A stretch of 64,000 nt of DNA from Nitrospirales bacterium (GCA_029261295.1 JAJDBP010000002.1:372001-436000), one strand, 5' to 3'; positions 28,801 to 37,701 are shown, counted from the first letter of the stretch. The notes: generated by a model not told the origin, from the letters alone. Program-made: numbers and translations.

Positions 28801-29392
28801 AAACGACCCCCGAACTTCGAAGATTGATCGTGGACAGGGCAACTTGAAGATCATGAGAGACAATCACTTGGAGTTGGCTGTCGATAATTGCTAGCGAGTT
28901 CAAGTCTATAGATAAGGGAAAGTTCGGAAGAGATGTGGGTTTGGTTGGAGGAGGAGAAACGGGTTTCTCGGAAGAGGGTATTTGAGTGAGTTCGGGAAGA
29001 TTGAGAGAGATATTGGCTTGTTCAACTGTGACTTCATTGATCCTGAATGTACCCGTCAGCAATCCCCAAAGTGAATAGTCTAATGCGAGTCGCTCTAATG
29101 TAAGGGGTGGTTGATCGGCTTTGCGAAAAGCGACGTCGGTGGCTTGTAGGCCAGTAAGGGCATTAAAGGAAAGAAAATGAATGGTGACGGTCCCTTCCAG
29201 AAGTTCTGATAGTCGAACTTCTAATTCTTGCCTGACCATGTTCGCAGGAAACCAATACGTCAATAAGAGGGCAATGACTAAAAGGAGACTTGCTAGGCCT
29301 AGAGTAAGCCACAGAAGCCACTTCATAATTGTGCGTGATGTCATCTTTTTGGGTTGAGAGGGAGATATCGCTGCCGAGTCATCAGGAGTCAT
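25811..29392 (-). CDS. YdbH-like AsmA-superfamily envelope protein
   Basis: This 1193-residue protein has one N-terminal membrane span (WLLWLTLGLASLLLVIALLLT, about 24-44) followed by a long periplasmic part made of alternating beta-strands and a C-terminal region with GGGIGGNIAIAVEHPLRLTTNLEIAHLDI. That layout is the AsmA-superfamily bridge type; the operon with a YdbL-like lipoprotein and the size point to YdbH. Members form hydrophobic grooves that carry phospholipids between membranes. AGGTG lies 6 nt before ATG 29392. It is the first gene of the CHAT operon. Confidence 0.82.
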   Translation of the reverse strand: MTPDDSAAISPSQPKKMTSRTIMKWLLWLTLGLASLLLVIALLLTYWFPANMVRQELEVRLSELLEGTVTIHFLSFNALTGLQATDVAFRKADQPPLTLERLALDYSLWGLLTGTFRINEVTVEQANISLNLPELTQIPSSEKPVSPPPTKPTSLPNFPLSIDLNSLAIIDSQLQVIVSHDLQVALSTINLRSSGVVSPEEANLNGTLSVNQLALDFQGKHVQLPLDIRFDTQINLSTQHLNLEELTITSDPAWHMTLSGTVSDFFTQDNIQLSLTDTQFNLESIVKLAQAFVPPEWASAKIQGSFSPTFSLNGSLPDKQFEGTIQVGLQSKELQVNLPSLKINLGPTALDIRAEDIRVHNNQPTEGTLSANVTLQDFNFHSYRLENFRVVLASNAHLSGPFSGTVNVKGSTIFPPTIVGTAFSLPFDLALDTKGNYQTQEFHLSNLDLDMGTFGSLQAKADITPHISQTPGMDASLELRVRPRLQAFLSLLSQDQLQGLAVNAGTNPESLILRATALLGDDFQPEWATGTAALKLSPLKATWNKIAVSGDLDQLTFLLSSKYQKLNGAFQGTMGVSTKLSDLQAKKNLTLDALNLILKSSFQGNVSPTFQPLKVRSQEQLQVTLQNVGFIDQSLTAMLPSLKLVLNTKEDLIKQDYIVERLKVISKDILDLNMQGRFSQATQQFKINLQAPLIHIGNALPFFSGPLMKGMDSINPKGWVEFTMQADGRIPEKSDLEKLVLPVGLKSTLRLHDLAGGIAGYQLQGGKGTLAVGYSPNASPQTQFTTNMQINRIQLPDTLPLKELTDTALQFTMTSPDLNEVHLDSLHLTSQGIDLSTKAALVGLRAFLASSTTPLGTQLAKLYVQMNTQLEVNLEPLQHALQTFGLSGRGKALVEMDLYKQEQGTLKTSIHVNGEKLSILKEGTKLKNMNGGLHIRKSLHWNPSNANTSSPKSFLPSDRIAQLKTYSGKGQQIAIDEFTFGPLIIQNLSTHVAFQEHVFRIQNLAMNLLGGGIGGNIAIAVEHPLRLTTNLEIAHLDINELMTKNERISGDSKIAATLAVDARLQDETGAIDLSRLTCQINITHIGKESLDRLLVFLDPEGSNPTLSNARAQLQLANPSHVRIDIARGQLNLHIEFQGSLIPTFTLNRIPIAKMKHIEKLTAAIPTWKTLVPLLDMIGAETYSFSPEGKVILQ

Positions 29393-29867
29393 TGCGCACC
29401 TGAACCCATCGTCATGTTAAGGAGCGAGCTATTGGTTGGGGTTGTTAAGAACAATCGGTCCATCTGCATGAAGAGTCTAGTAAACTTGAGGAGGGAGGTA
29501 AAGAAAGTTTGATTAGGATTCAGGAAAGAACCGGAAAAGAATGTTGGTGTGGGATGGACAAAACTGGAAGGAACCTTTGTCCTGAGAGGAATGGCTTTTC
29601 ATGATTTCAGATATTTCCAGCAATGCCATGAATTCTTTCAACCTAGAATAGCCGTTGTAATAATTCGCGCTGTTTCTAGCCGAGAAAAGGTTTTTTGGGG
29701 TCTCGTGGATTGGAGTTGTGCCGATCGGATGTCCGGCTAATAATTGAAAAGGGGAACGAGGAAGACGAGAAAAATCTCATTGAAGCCAACTTTTCATTCC
29801 TCAACATGTTCTCTGTTCGCGTTCCTGATCGTTTTGTACTTCCCTCATTATTTTTTGTAAGCGTGGG
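29393..29867. other. Intergenic region upstream of the YdbH-like gene
   Basis: These 475 bp hold no convincing gene; short open stretches on the plus strand (for example 29549-29740) lack a ribosome-binding site and protein-like composition. The operon promoter is expected here on the minus strand. Confidence 0.4.
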
Positions 29868-30290
29868 CTATTCTGGTTTCTTCGATTGAAGGTACAAGGA
29901 GAGAAAAAGCATAAATTTTTCGCGGTCGGAAAGAAGCCGAGGAGAAGGTTCTGTTCGATTCAGGAGGTCTGCCTGCGTTGAAATCTGACTTTCTTTGACG
30001 CCGTGAGAAGTTGGATGAGGCTCCATTTTTGAGACGTTCTTCGCATGCTCAATATCCTTTTCGCTGGTGCTGGCGTCTGTTACCCAATTGGCTTGGTTCG
30101 AGTCAGCAAGGCTCGGAATTTCTAGAACGTCCTTCGTTGTCTGACCTTCGATTGTAATTTTCTTGATGTGCTGGAAGGCACGGGGCAGAGTATTTTCTTT
30201 GGCCAAGCTCACAATGGTTGTCATACCCATGGTGAGGGCCACGCCAATGATCAGAGCAGCGGAGAATGTGAGGAGGAAGCGTGTGTTCAT
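29868..30290 (-). CDS. Hypothetical exported or membrane-anchored protein
   Basis: This 140-residue protein has a hydrophobic N-terminus (FLLTFSAALIIGVALTMGMTTIV) that is a signal peptide or anchor, then a hydrophilic region rich in Ser, Thr and Glu, and a short C-terminal helix (SDREKFMLFLSLYL). No family is recognised. No good ribosome-binding site precedes ATG 30290, so expression is uncertain. Confidence 0.45.
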   Translation of the reverse strand: MNTRFLLTFSAALIIGVALTMGMTTIVSLAKENTLPRAFQHIKKITIEGQTTKDVLEIPSLADSNQANWVTDASTSEKDIEHAKNVSKMEPHPTSHGVKESQISTQADLLNRTEPSPRLLSDREKFMLFLSLYLQSKKPE

Positions 30291-30329
30291 AATTTTTAAA
30301 AAAATCTATGATGGTCCTTCAGTCGATTG

Positions 30330-30362
30330 AAAAGGCTGTCTCGATCAAGAGACAGCCTTTTC
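30330..30362 (-). terminator. Strong bidirectional-type terminator
   Basis: AAAAGGCTGTCTC and GAGACAGCCTTTT pair perfectly with a 7-nt loop and leave A and T runs on both sides. It lies 33 bp past the stop of the minus-strand repeat protein gene. Confidence 0.85.
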
Positions 30363-30394
30363 GGGTTAATCTTAAATTTTGAGAGCTGTCGAAA

Positions 30395-31243
30395 TTAATA
30401 GTTGCCTTGTTCAGCTCTGACCAAATTTCCATTGTTAAACAATTCGTCATAATCCCAGAGAAAGAACCAATCTTTTTTGGCTTTGCCATGGTCCGAAAAG
30501 CTTGGTTGAGTGACGGAGCGTGACTGAGCATGAATGCTGTTGAATGCTGGTTTGTTGTTCACCAACTCAGGAGCGTTGGTTTCACAGAGAACTTCTTGCC
30601 AGACCATTTTCCCTTCGGACTCTTTCACCGTTTTTGTCACTGTCTGATATTCGGCAGGAATCGGAATTCGTTTTTCTGTGGCCGGCGCAATGACTTTATT
30701 GACCATCACGGTCTTATACTCAGCTGGGACCTGGACGAGTTTTTTTGTGGCCGGAGCCTTGATGATTTGCTTGGTGATGGTCTTATATTCGGCTGGCACC
30801 TCTTCTAAGCACATGATTTCACCAGTAAAATTATTCACCTGTTCTACTAATCCTCGACCTTTTTTCCATCTGGTGGTGGCGGGTTTGACCAGAATCCTTT
30901 CAGTGACTGCCTCGAATTGTGCAGGAATAATGTCTTCTCTTTCATACGCGGCACGAACCAGGACTTGTTGCTTCACCATTTCTGTCTGAGCCGGAATGAA
31001 TTCAATCCGTTCAGAAGCTTGCTTCTTAAGGACGTCTTCTGTCTCCGTCCGATATTTGGGGTCCTCAAACGCGCGTGCATAACATTTGCCGGCTTGAGCG
31101 TTAGCGGGAAGGGCCATGTCCCCAGCCGGGAGGAACACAGGTGGCGTGACGGGTGTTTGGGTAGGTGCTGCGAAGGAAGTGGTTCCCATCCAGGCCGTGA
31201 GTACTGCAATACTCAATGTTGTGAGAGTGATGTAAACCTTCAT
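30395..31243 (-). CDS. Secreted PAEY-repeat protein
   Basis: This 282-residue protein has a clear signal peptide (about 1-26, ending SFAAP). The mature part has about five imperfect repeats of about 23 residues with the core PAEYKTV...V..I.APATEK at about residues 85-235, and a C-terminal hydrophilic tail with KKDWFFLWDYDELF. Two isolated Cys flank the repeats. Start ATG 31243 has AGGAG 8 nt upstream; a longer frame from 31348 is not needed. The function is unknown; repeats of this kind suggest an elongated beta-rich surface or periplasmic protein. Confidence 0.75.
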   Translation of the reverse strand: MKVYITLTTLSIAVLTAWMGTTSFAAPTQTPVTPPVFLPAGDMALPANAQAGKCYARAFEDPKYRTETEDVLKKQASERIEFIPAQTEMVKQQVLVRAAYEREDIIPAQFEAVTERILVKPATTRWKKGRGLVEQVNNFTGEIMCLEEVPAEYKTITKQIIKAPATKKLVQVPAEYKTVMVNKVIAPATEKRIPIPAEYQTVTKTVKESEGKMVWQEVLCETNAPELVNNKPAFNSIHAQSRSVTQPSFSDHGKAKKDWFFLWDYDELFNNGNLVRAEQGNY

Positions 31244-31736
31244 AATAATTCTCCTATTGGTTGGACGAAGCATTTTTAACAACTTGGAAGAGAGATAACG
31301 CAAAGAAAATGCCAAGAATGAGCTTGGCGATTTCTTCTTTGTTTCCAATCACTTAGAAGAATTGCTTTGTTGCAACTGTTTCAGTTGGTGAAACACAATT
31401 CTGTCTTACTCTGTGTCAACGTATGTCAGAATGAGAATGGGTCTTCATGAAACGGAAATGGTAAGAGCCGCGTAGGAAAGTGATTGGCTTTTCCCTAAAA
31501 ATTTTGCCGGAACCTTAATGCGAGCAAGGATGGGAGGAAGGTGAAAGGAATTTTGGATAGACGTATTCATATCCTGCGTAAACAAAACAAGCCGGACCAT
31601 GTGGGTCTTGTGATGTGGAGGTTTGCAGGCGAGTCCTCAAGACTCGGTGAGTGTCGTGAGAATCCTACTAAATCAGATTTCGATACAAACGAAATGATCG
31701 GGAGAGCCGGCAGGTTCCGGAATAAGAGGGGATCAA
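31244..31736. other. Intergenic region between the PAEY-repeat gene and the GlsB-type gene
   Basis: These roughly 490 bp show no credible coding region on either strand. I see no repeat or strong hairpin in it. The promoter of the minus-strand PAEY-repeat gene should lie near 31260-31400. Confidence 0.4.
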
Positions 31737-31988
31737 TTACGCGCCTCGAATTTTTCGATAGCCAAAAAGAAGGATCAAGGCCCCCCCAATCGCCGTGGCG
31801 AAACTACGAAGATCAAACCCTTCGACATCTCCATACCCGAGCCAAGTGCTAATCCCTCCGCCAAGAACCCCACCAGCAATGCCAATAAGGCTGGTGATGA
31901 TCATCCCGCCTGGATCCTTCCCCGGCATGATGAGTTTGGCAATGACTCCAGCTATCAGACCGAACACAATCCAGGAAATGATGCCCAT
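31737..31988 (-). CDS. GlsB/YeaQ/YmgE-family membrane protein
   Basis: This 83-residue protein has three hydrophobic helices and the family's opening (MGIISWIVFGLIAGVIAKLIMPG) and GGxxxTxLxGIAGGVLGGxxxxxLG pattern. The family, often named transglycosylase-associated protein, is small, inner-membrane and stress-induced. AGGAG lies 8 nt before ATG 31988. It is the last of a minus-strand group with two other stress/envelope genes. Confidence 0.92.
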   Translation of the reverse strand: MGIISWIVFGLIAGVIAKLIMPGKDPGGMIITSLIGIAGGVLGGGISTWLGYGDVEGFDLRSFATAIGGALILLFGYRKIRGA

Positions 31989-32022
31989 GTGATATCTCCT
32001 CTCAATTTAAGGAAGGAAAGAT

Positions 32023-32715
32023 TTAGGCTTTGTCTTTATTCATAGATGAAATAAAGGAATCAGCTTGATTGATAGAGGTCTCCATTTCCTTAATGAGAAT
32101 GTTGATATTGCTTTCGATCGAGCCCAGTTCGCCTTTTAATGAGGCGATGGCTTGAGCATTGAGATTATGTTTAAGGAATAGAACTTGGTCTTTAAACTTA
32201 GCCAAGACGGGAGGCATCTTACTCTCAGCCCGCTTCATGGCCTTAATCAGCTTCACATATTGCGTTCGTGTTTGGGTCAATTTGCTTTGACTGTTCTTGC
32301 GCAAGCTGGCACTGGAATATTCCTTCAGTTCGGCCTCCCATTCGGTAAAGAGGGCTTTTGAGACATCCTCCACGGAAGCAATCCGATCACGAACGGCTTG
32401 GGATTTTGCCTCACTCCGTTCATATTCGGTATTCAACGTATCGTATTTCTCCTGAAGCTTCCCGCCTTTAAAATTCAGGGTTTTTGTAAAGCGATCCAAG
32501 GCTGATTTGAATTGTTCTTTGGCCTCCTGTTGAGCGTCACGGGCTTTTTCGACATCGCTGACCATTAAATCGCGTTTGTGGTAGCCCATTTTCTCCATGC
32601 CTGCGTAATACACAGTCTGACAGCCGAGAAAAGACATGGCCATGACCATCATCAGTCCAAAGAGCAGCCACGAATTGGGATTACCCTTTTGATATTGAGA
32701 AGTCAGAGAAATCAT
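32023..32715 (-). CDS. DUF2959 lipoprotein
   Basis: This 230-residue protein has a lipobox FLGC after a hydrophobic N-terminus and the DUF2959 pattern directly after it (QTVYYAGMEKMGYHKRDLMVSDVEKARD). Long helices predicted to form coiled coils fill the rest. DUF2959 proteins are envelope lipoproteins of unknown role. The ATG at 32715 has AAAGGA 8 nt upstream, so it is preferred over ATG 32724. Confidence 0.85.
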   Translation of the reverse strand: MISLTSQYQKGNPNSWLLFGLMMVMAMSFLGCQTVYYAGMEKMGYHKRDLMVSDVEKARDAQQEAKEQFKSALDRFTKTLNFKGGKLQEKYDTLNTEYERSEAKSQAVRDRIASVEDVSKALFTEWEAELKEYSSASLRKNSQSKLTQTRTQYVKLIKAMKRAESKMPPVLAKFKDQVLFLKHNLNAQAIASLKGELGSIESNINILIKEMETSINQADSFISSMNKDKA

Positions 32716-32778
32716 CCTAATCATCCTTTGTGTAGTCCGGTCGCCAATCAAAGTAAAAACTGTTGCCAATTCGGTTTA

Positions 32779-33207
32779 TTAGGCAGAAGGGTTGAGAACT
32801 TTCTCTAAAAGCCCTTTGACTCCATCACCGCCCTGGTTTTGGACAAAGGACAAAACAATAGGGGCAAATTTCCCAACCATATCTGAGCTGAGACCGAGTT
32901 GAGAAAACCCGCTGGCTAAACTAGCCAGATTGCCTAATCCACCCAATTTGTCTCCCAGGCCGCCTGCGCCTAGTGCAGCAGCTGCGCCACCTAAGGCTCC
33001 CATCACGCCCCCACCTGCAGAGGCCGCTGCCGAGGGAGCAGGTGCTGCCCCTAAAAGGTCACTAACTCCTGGAATCTTGTCAGCGATCTGTTGAAAGTCA
33101 CCGGCTCCTAATTTGTCTTTGGCTAAGTTAAAAAGGAGTCCTGCTCCGCCTTTGGCTTGATCTTCGTTGACCCCTAAGCTACTGACCAATTGTTGGATAA
33201 GTTCCAT
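32779..33207 (-). CDS. DUF2780-family protein
   Basis: This 142-residue protein starts MELIQQLVSSLGVNEDQAKGG, as in DUF2780 (VcgC/VcgE) proteins. A low-complexity Ala/Gly region lies in the middle (about 55-95), and LLEKVLNP ends the protein. No signal peptide is visible. GGAGG lies 7 nt before ATG 33207. It is probably co-transcribed with the DUF2959 lipoprotein gene 64 bp downstream. Function unknown. Confidence 0.8.
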   Translation of the reverse strand: MELIQQLVSSLGVNEDQAKGGAGLLFNLAKDKLGAGDFQQIADKIPGVSDLLGAAPAPSAAASAGGGVMGALGGAAAALGAGGLGDKLGGLGNLASLASGFSQLGLSSDMVGKFAPIVLSFVQNQGGDGVKGLLEKVLNPSA

Positions 33208-33430
33208 GGCGATACCTCCGAATTGAAGAAGAATATGGTCCGTCAAATAGAGAAGATAAATTCCTTATTGACGGAATGGAGAGGGGATAGATTAGCACTG
33301 CTTTGAAGCCTGTTCTACTCAGGCTATATAGGAGGATACGAGATTACAGTTCCGAAAGGAAAGTTTTCATAAATAATTATTGGCCCTTAAAAAAATGCGA
33401 CTATCACAGGAGGCCATTTTTTGGGGACTG

Positions 33431-35881
33431 CTATTCCCAAGCTGCTCTTCGCTTGCCTTCGGAATTTTGCCAATGTGGAACCCATCCCAATCCGAAAAGT
33501 TCAACCGTGATATTGGATTTTTTGGGCCGAATGGTGACAGTTTCCAAGTTTTCAGATTGGTTTTGTAAGGCAGATGCAAGTGTTTCGGTCTCTTGGGTAA
33601 ATTCAGACTCTAGGTCAGCCAGGTCTTGCTTGAGGGCTTCAACATTTTCTCCCGCCCGTTCAATGTCTTGATTTTCTTTTCGAGATCGACTCATCCCACG
33701 GATGGTTGTCGCTGCCTTGCCCATGGATGTCCGACTGATAGCCTTTCTTCCTAGAAAAGCAGAAAGAACCGTGGCGCCTAAGGAAATGACCGTTTGGAAT
33801 TTTTGTTGCTTCGCCTGCTCTTCCTCTCGCTCGACGGCCTGTTCTGCGCGGCGAATGCGATCTTCCAGACGAGCCATCTTTTTCGCATACTTTTTCCGCA
33901 AGATTTCGGTTTTCTCGTCACGTATTTCACGAGTGAGTTGCTGGACGCGTAGACGAAATTCTCGTTCTGATTCTCCAGATTCTGATGTGATTTTCATGGC
34001 CGGACTTTTCCAAATATCCAAAGTATGGTTCCGGTACACCCAGGTGACGAAGTCTTTTTGCCATTTCTTGTAATTTTTGACCTGATGAGCCGGAGCGAGC
34101 AATTCGCCAAAAACCCCTCCCTCCTCTTGAGTGTGTTCCAAGTCATCAGGGAGAAGATCCGTATTGGTCACGTCATCCCATTCGACTGGAGTGGCGTCAT
34201 CGCTTAAAGGAACAAGGACGGTGAATTCTCGAGATTCATCGATCTTTCTTCGTCCATCCAGAAAGTGGACGTTGGCTGATGCCAATAAACGGGGTTCATA
34301 GATCAGGTTCGAATCCTCAGGCTGCGAGCCGCGAATGGGCACGAAATGTTGAGGAATCTCGGGTGGAAGCACTGGGGGAGGATTGTTGGTGGTTGAAGTG
34401 CCTTTGGGAGCCTTTTGAGAGGAAGCGCCAGCTGGTGCAATCGGCGAAATTCCGAGAAGGCTTTTATTTTTAACCGGATCCATCAACGTCTTGATCTGGT
34501 TTCGCGTCAATGGTCCTCGCAAATAGGACAGGACCCACCGAGTTTCAAAAATTTCTGGCCCATCGTCATGCACGTTATTCATGAGAAAAACCCGGTTGCC
34601 AAGGCCTGAAATAATTTGTTCCATCTTCTGCCGATTGAAGCCCCCTTGACTCTGAGCGGCGGCTCCTTCCAATCCATCTAACACACGAGCCATATCCCGA
34701 TCGGTTTGCAATCGACCAATGAACCACGTTCCCGTGTTACCCAATCCTTTGTAATCCAAGTCCACAGGGTTTTGGGTGGCGAGTACCACTCCTAAGCCAT
34801 AGGCTCGGGCTTGTTTGAGCATGGTTAACATGGGAGTTTTAGATGGTGGATTTTTGGTAGGCGGAAAAAACCCAAAGACTTCGTCCATATAGAGGAGAGC
34901 CCGAAGACTGGTCGTGCCGGATTGCGTGCGCATCCAACTCACCATTTGGGTGAGGAGTAGGCTGACAAAAAACATGCGTTCGGTGTCATTTAAATGTGCG
35001 ATTGAAAAAATGGCGATACGAGGTTTCCCACTAGGAGAGTAGAGAATTTGATCGATGTCCAGCGGCTGTCCTTCTAGCCATGCAGAAAATCCTGGCGCAC
35101 CCAATAAATTGTTAAATCGCATAGCCAGGGCAAATCTATCTTTTGAGGAGAACACAGATTCCAAGTCCATCACGCCTAACTTAGAAAACGGTGGGGATTG
35201 AATGGATTGAATCAAGGAGGAAAGCGTCAGGTCTTGGCCCGCCTCCCAAGAGGTCTTCAGGATATTCGCTAATAAAATATGCTCAGGGCTTTGTAAAGGA
35301 TCGGCATCGACACCAATCAAATTAAGTAAGCTAGTTGCGGTGGTGCCGACACGCTCACCTAAGAGTTCTGCGTCTTCAAGAATTTTGGGAGAGGGCACAG
35401 AAAAGGATTGCAATATCGAAACTGGAAGCCCGGCAGTACTTCCTGGGGTATACACCAAAAAATCTGCGGCTTCCCGGAGCCGGCCGATTCTCTCGCCATC
35501 TTGTCCCCAAGATTCTATTCCCGCTTTCCATTTTGAAGCTTCTTTGTCCGCAAAGGCTTCCGGAGAAAGTTCCTTTTTCTTGGCATCATCAGGATTGACC
35601 CATGGCAGAAAATCCTTTCCTTCCAATTCTGGAAAGGTCAAAAGAAGATTGGCCATATCACCTTTGGGGTCAATGATGATTGCAGGGATATTGTCGATGG
35701 CCGCTTCTTCCAACAGCCCAATACACAAGCCGGTTTTTCCGCTCCCCGTCATACCTACGCACACAGCATGTGTAACCAGGTCTTTCGAATCATAGAGGAG
35801 CAACCCCGGCTTGGGAGTTTTCTTCTCCAAGTCATACGGTCGCCCAAGATAAAAAGTCCCCAACTTTTCAAAATCCGACAT
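33431..35881 (-). CDS. HerA/FtsK-like P-loop ATPase with C-terminal coiled coil
   Basis: This 816-residue ATPase starts MSDFEKLGTFYLGR (ATG 35881, AAAGGAG 9 nt upstream). Walker A is GMTGSGKTG near residue 47; AIIIDPKGDMANLL follows and Walker B is ALLYMDEVFGFFP near 330, with a VVLATQNPVDLDYKG sensor block near 375. This is the DUF87/HerA-like arrangement. After about residue 500 comes a linker, then a charged coiled coil (ARLEDRIRRAEQAVE...) and a hydrophobic stretch near 690. Such proteins are conserved stand-alone ATPases; some HerA types act in defence with nucleases, but no nuclease lies beside it here. Confidence 0.85.
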   Translation of the reverse strand: MSDFEKLGTFYLGRPYDLEKKTPKPGLLLYDSKDLVTHAVCVGMTGSGKTGLCIGLLEEAAIDNIPAIIIDPKGDMANLLLTFPELEGKDFLPWVNPDDAKKKELSPEAFADKEASKWKAGIESWGQDGERIGRLREAADFLVYTPGSTAGLPVSILQSFSVPSPKILEDAELLGERVGTTATSLLNLIGVDADPLQSPEHILLANILKTSWEAGQDLTLSSLIQSIQSPPFSKLGVMDLESVFSSKDRFALAMRFNNLLGAPGFSAWLEGQPLDIDQILYSPSGKPRIAIFSIAHLNDTERMFFVSLLLTQMVSWMRTQSGTTSLRALLYMDEVFGFFPPTKNPPSKTPMLTMLKQARAYGLGVVLATQNPVDLDYKGLGNTGTWFIGRLQTDRDMARVLDGLEGAAAQSQGGFNRQKMEQIISGLGNRVFLMNNVHDDGPEIFETRWVLSYLRGPLTRNQIKTLMDPVKNKSLLGISPIAPAGASSQKAPKGTSTTNNPPPVLPPEIPQHFVPIRGSQPEDSNLIYEPRLLASANVHFLDGRRKIDESREFTVLVPLSDDATPVEWDDVTNTDLLPDDLEHTQEEGGVFGELLAPAHQVKNYKKWQKDFVTWVYRNHTLDIWKSPAMKITSESGESEREFRLRVQQLTREIRDEKTEILRKKYAKKMARLEDRIRRAEQAVEREEEQAKQQKFQTVISLGATVLSAFLGRKAISRTSMGKAATTIRGMSRSRKENQDIERAGENVEALKQDLADLESEFTQETETLASALQNQSENLETVTIRPKKSNITVELFGLGWVPHWQNSEGKRRAAWE

Positions 35882-36107
35882 GGTCTGCGACTCCTTTAAG
35901 AGTCCCCTTGGCAAGAGGAGTGGGAGGGGGATTGTAATATTCGATTTCGGAAAGGAAAACGATACCAAATCGGCGGAGGTGGTCGCATCAAGAAACCTTT
36001 AAAAAATTCCGAAAATGACTGTGAATCAATAACTGCGCCTTGGGAAGAAATCCTTCAATTTGCGTTGTCTGGCGAGCTGAGGAGAAATTTTAAAGGAGGA
36101 AATATAA

Positions 36108-36467
36108 ATGATCGGCATACTAATGCTACTAGCCGTAATTTTGTCTGGGTGTGGAGATCTCGTCAAGAGTGTTGAAGAAGGACGAGCCTATGGCAAAGAC
36201 CATACCTTAGGGGAATGTGACAAGGAAGCTATGGCACGGCTCAATGCGTGTGAAGGGGAATCTTGTGCAATTTTAAATGTAGGATTTCCAAAAGGATGCG
36301 TAAAGACTGCGCGTTCTGACCCCAAGTTTTGCGCAACGAATCGAGCTGGACTCAAGGATGCTATTGTGAAGATTAAGCGGGAGTGTTCTGGCCATAGATT
36401 TGAAAAAGCCTGTTATAAATATAAGCAAGCTCCCATAGCCCGATGCTTGAATGAAGGTGCTTCCTAA
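36108..36467 (+). CDS. Small Cys-rich lipoprotein
   Basis: This 119-residue protein has a lipobox LSGC at about residues 12-15 after a short hydrophobic stretch. The mature part contains eight further Cys (for example GECD, NACEG, ESCA, KGCVK, KFCAT, RECS, KACY, ARCL), which suggests disulfides in the periplasm. AAAGGAGG lies upstream of ATG 36108. No family recognised. The next gene starts 12 bp downstream. Confidence 0.65.
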   Translation: MIGILMLLAVILSGCGDLVKSVEEGRAYGKDHTLGECDKEAMARLNACEGESCAILNVGFPKGCVKTARSDPKFCATNRAGLKDAIVKIKRECSGHRFEKACYKYKQAPIARCLNEGAS

Positions 36468-36478
36468 AAGTTGGCATA

Positions 36479-37021
36479 ATGAAAGAAGAAAGTACGACCT
36501 CCCCATCCGTATTGGGCGCCCTCAATCGAGCAAAGGCAGAAATTGAGAAAGGTCGTCTCTGGCGAGCTAAAGAGATCTTTCAAGGTTCCCTATCACAGGA
36601 ACGCCACGCCTTAGAGCCAGATTTTCTCGAGGCCTATGGTGTGCTGCTCAATGAAATTGGTGATCGATTTCAAGCAGGCAAATACCTGTTCCTATCAGGC
36701 AAGCGTCACGAGGAATACGCAGAGGCTATTTCCCTGTATCTTCATCGTACCCGTCGAACACACATCAATGACCTCATTCGCCAATTTCCCGCTACTATTC
36801 GACGCCAAGGCTTAGGGCATTTATCGGAAATTGTGCGAAAAGAGTTGGAGACACGTGGGGTCAATCCGAAGGATCTTCAGCATCGTGCTGAGATCAGCTC
36901 GCCCTCATCTTCAGCGAGTTGGGGGGACCGCTACGCCCTGTGGGTGTTAGCTGGGGTGTTGATACTTGTTGTGATTGCTGCCTCCGTGGGTTTTGTCACC
37001 ATTGTGCGTTGGTTCTTATAA
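36479..37021 (+). CDS. DUF6584-like protein with C-terminal membrane span
   Basis: This 180-residue protein has a TPR-like N-terminal half (RAKAEIEKGRLWRAKEIFQGSL...GDRFQAGKYLFLSG) that matches the DUF6584 pattern, and a single hydrophobic span at about 155-176. The soluble part would face the cytoplasm. Its role is unknown. It is likely co-transcribed with the Cys-rich lipoprotein. Confidence 0.65.
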   Translation: MKEESTTSPSVLGALNRAKAEIEKGRLWRAKEIFQGSLSQERHALEPDFLEAYGVLLNEIGDRFQAGKYLFLSGKRHEEYAEAISLYLHRTRRTHINDLIRQFPATIRRQGLGHLSEIVRKELETRGVNPKDLQHRAEISSPSSSASWGDRYALWVLAGVLILVVIAASVGFVTIVRWFL

Positions 37022-37215
37022 TGGCTGCTACTGCTGCTTCCTTGGTCGGGCCCTAGAAAATTTTACAACGTCCGTTTGAAATCTGGAATGCGTGAAGTTA
37101 AGTGGCTGAAGCTCTTGCTTTTGCAGTCAAGTGCATCTGATTATCTAACAATAGTAATTCCCATTTAATTTCATTCGCATCTTCCTGTGTTCACCTACCT
37201 GCGAGGTCTCTTTCA

Positions 37216-37701
37216 ATGAACGAATACCTCCCAATTCTCGTCGCTATGGCGATTACGGGTGCTGGAGTGGTGTCTGGATTATTGTTCGCCTTCTCGAATT
37301 TCGTGATGCGTGCGTTGGAAGACCTGCCGCCTGAACAGGGCATGTTCGCCATGCAACAGATAAATAAACGGATAATCAATCCCATATTTCTCATCTTCTT
37401 CATGGGGACCCCGGTGCTCTGCCTGATTATTGTTGTCGCTTCGGTATTAGATCTCAGCGCTCACGGTCACGTATATTTCTTTGCCGGTGCGCTGACCTAC
37501 CTGTTAGGCCCGTTTGGGATCACGATGGTATGCAATGTCCCGCTCAATAATACCTTGGCCGGAACGCCCCTGACCGAATCCAAAGAGGCTTGGCCTCGGT
37601 ACCAAAAAAAGTGGCAGTGGTGGAACCATATTCGGACCTACATGGGGATACTGTCGGTCTTTCTCCTTGCGTTGGGTCTTGCCAACGGCCTTGGGGTGTA
37701 G
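37216..37701 (+). CDS. DUF1772 membrane protein
   Basis: This 161-residue protein has four hydrophobic helices and the DUF1772 (anthrone-oxygenase-like) features: FSNFVMRALEDLPPEQGMFAMQQIN after TM1 and NVPLNN...W..YQKKWQWWNHIRT before TM4. A truncated, nonsense-bearing copy of its C-terminal two-thirds lies at 40154-40450, so this locus was duplicated or replaced by a related allele. Function unknown. Confidence 0.88.
   Translation: MNEYLPILVAMAITGAGVVSGLLFAFSNFVMRALEDLPPEQGMFAMQQINKRIINPIFLIFFMGTPVLCLIIVVASVLDLSAHGHVYFFAGALTYLLGPFGITMVCNVPLNNTLAGTPLTESKEAWPRYQKKWQWWNHIRTYMGILSVFLLALGLANGLGV

Noticed and set aside
29549-29740. 63-codon plus-strand frame in the gap before the YdbH-like gene
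   Set aside because: No ribosome-binding site, no recognisable pattern, and an unusual composition for a protein.
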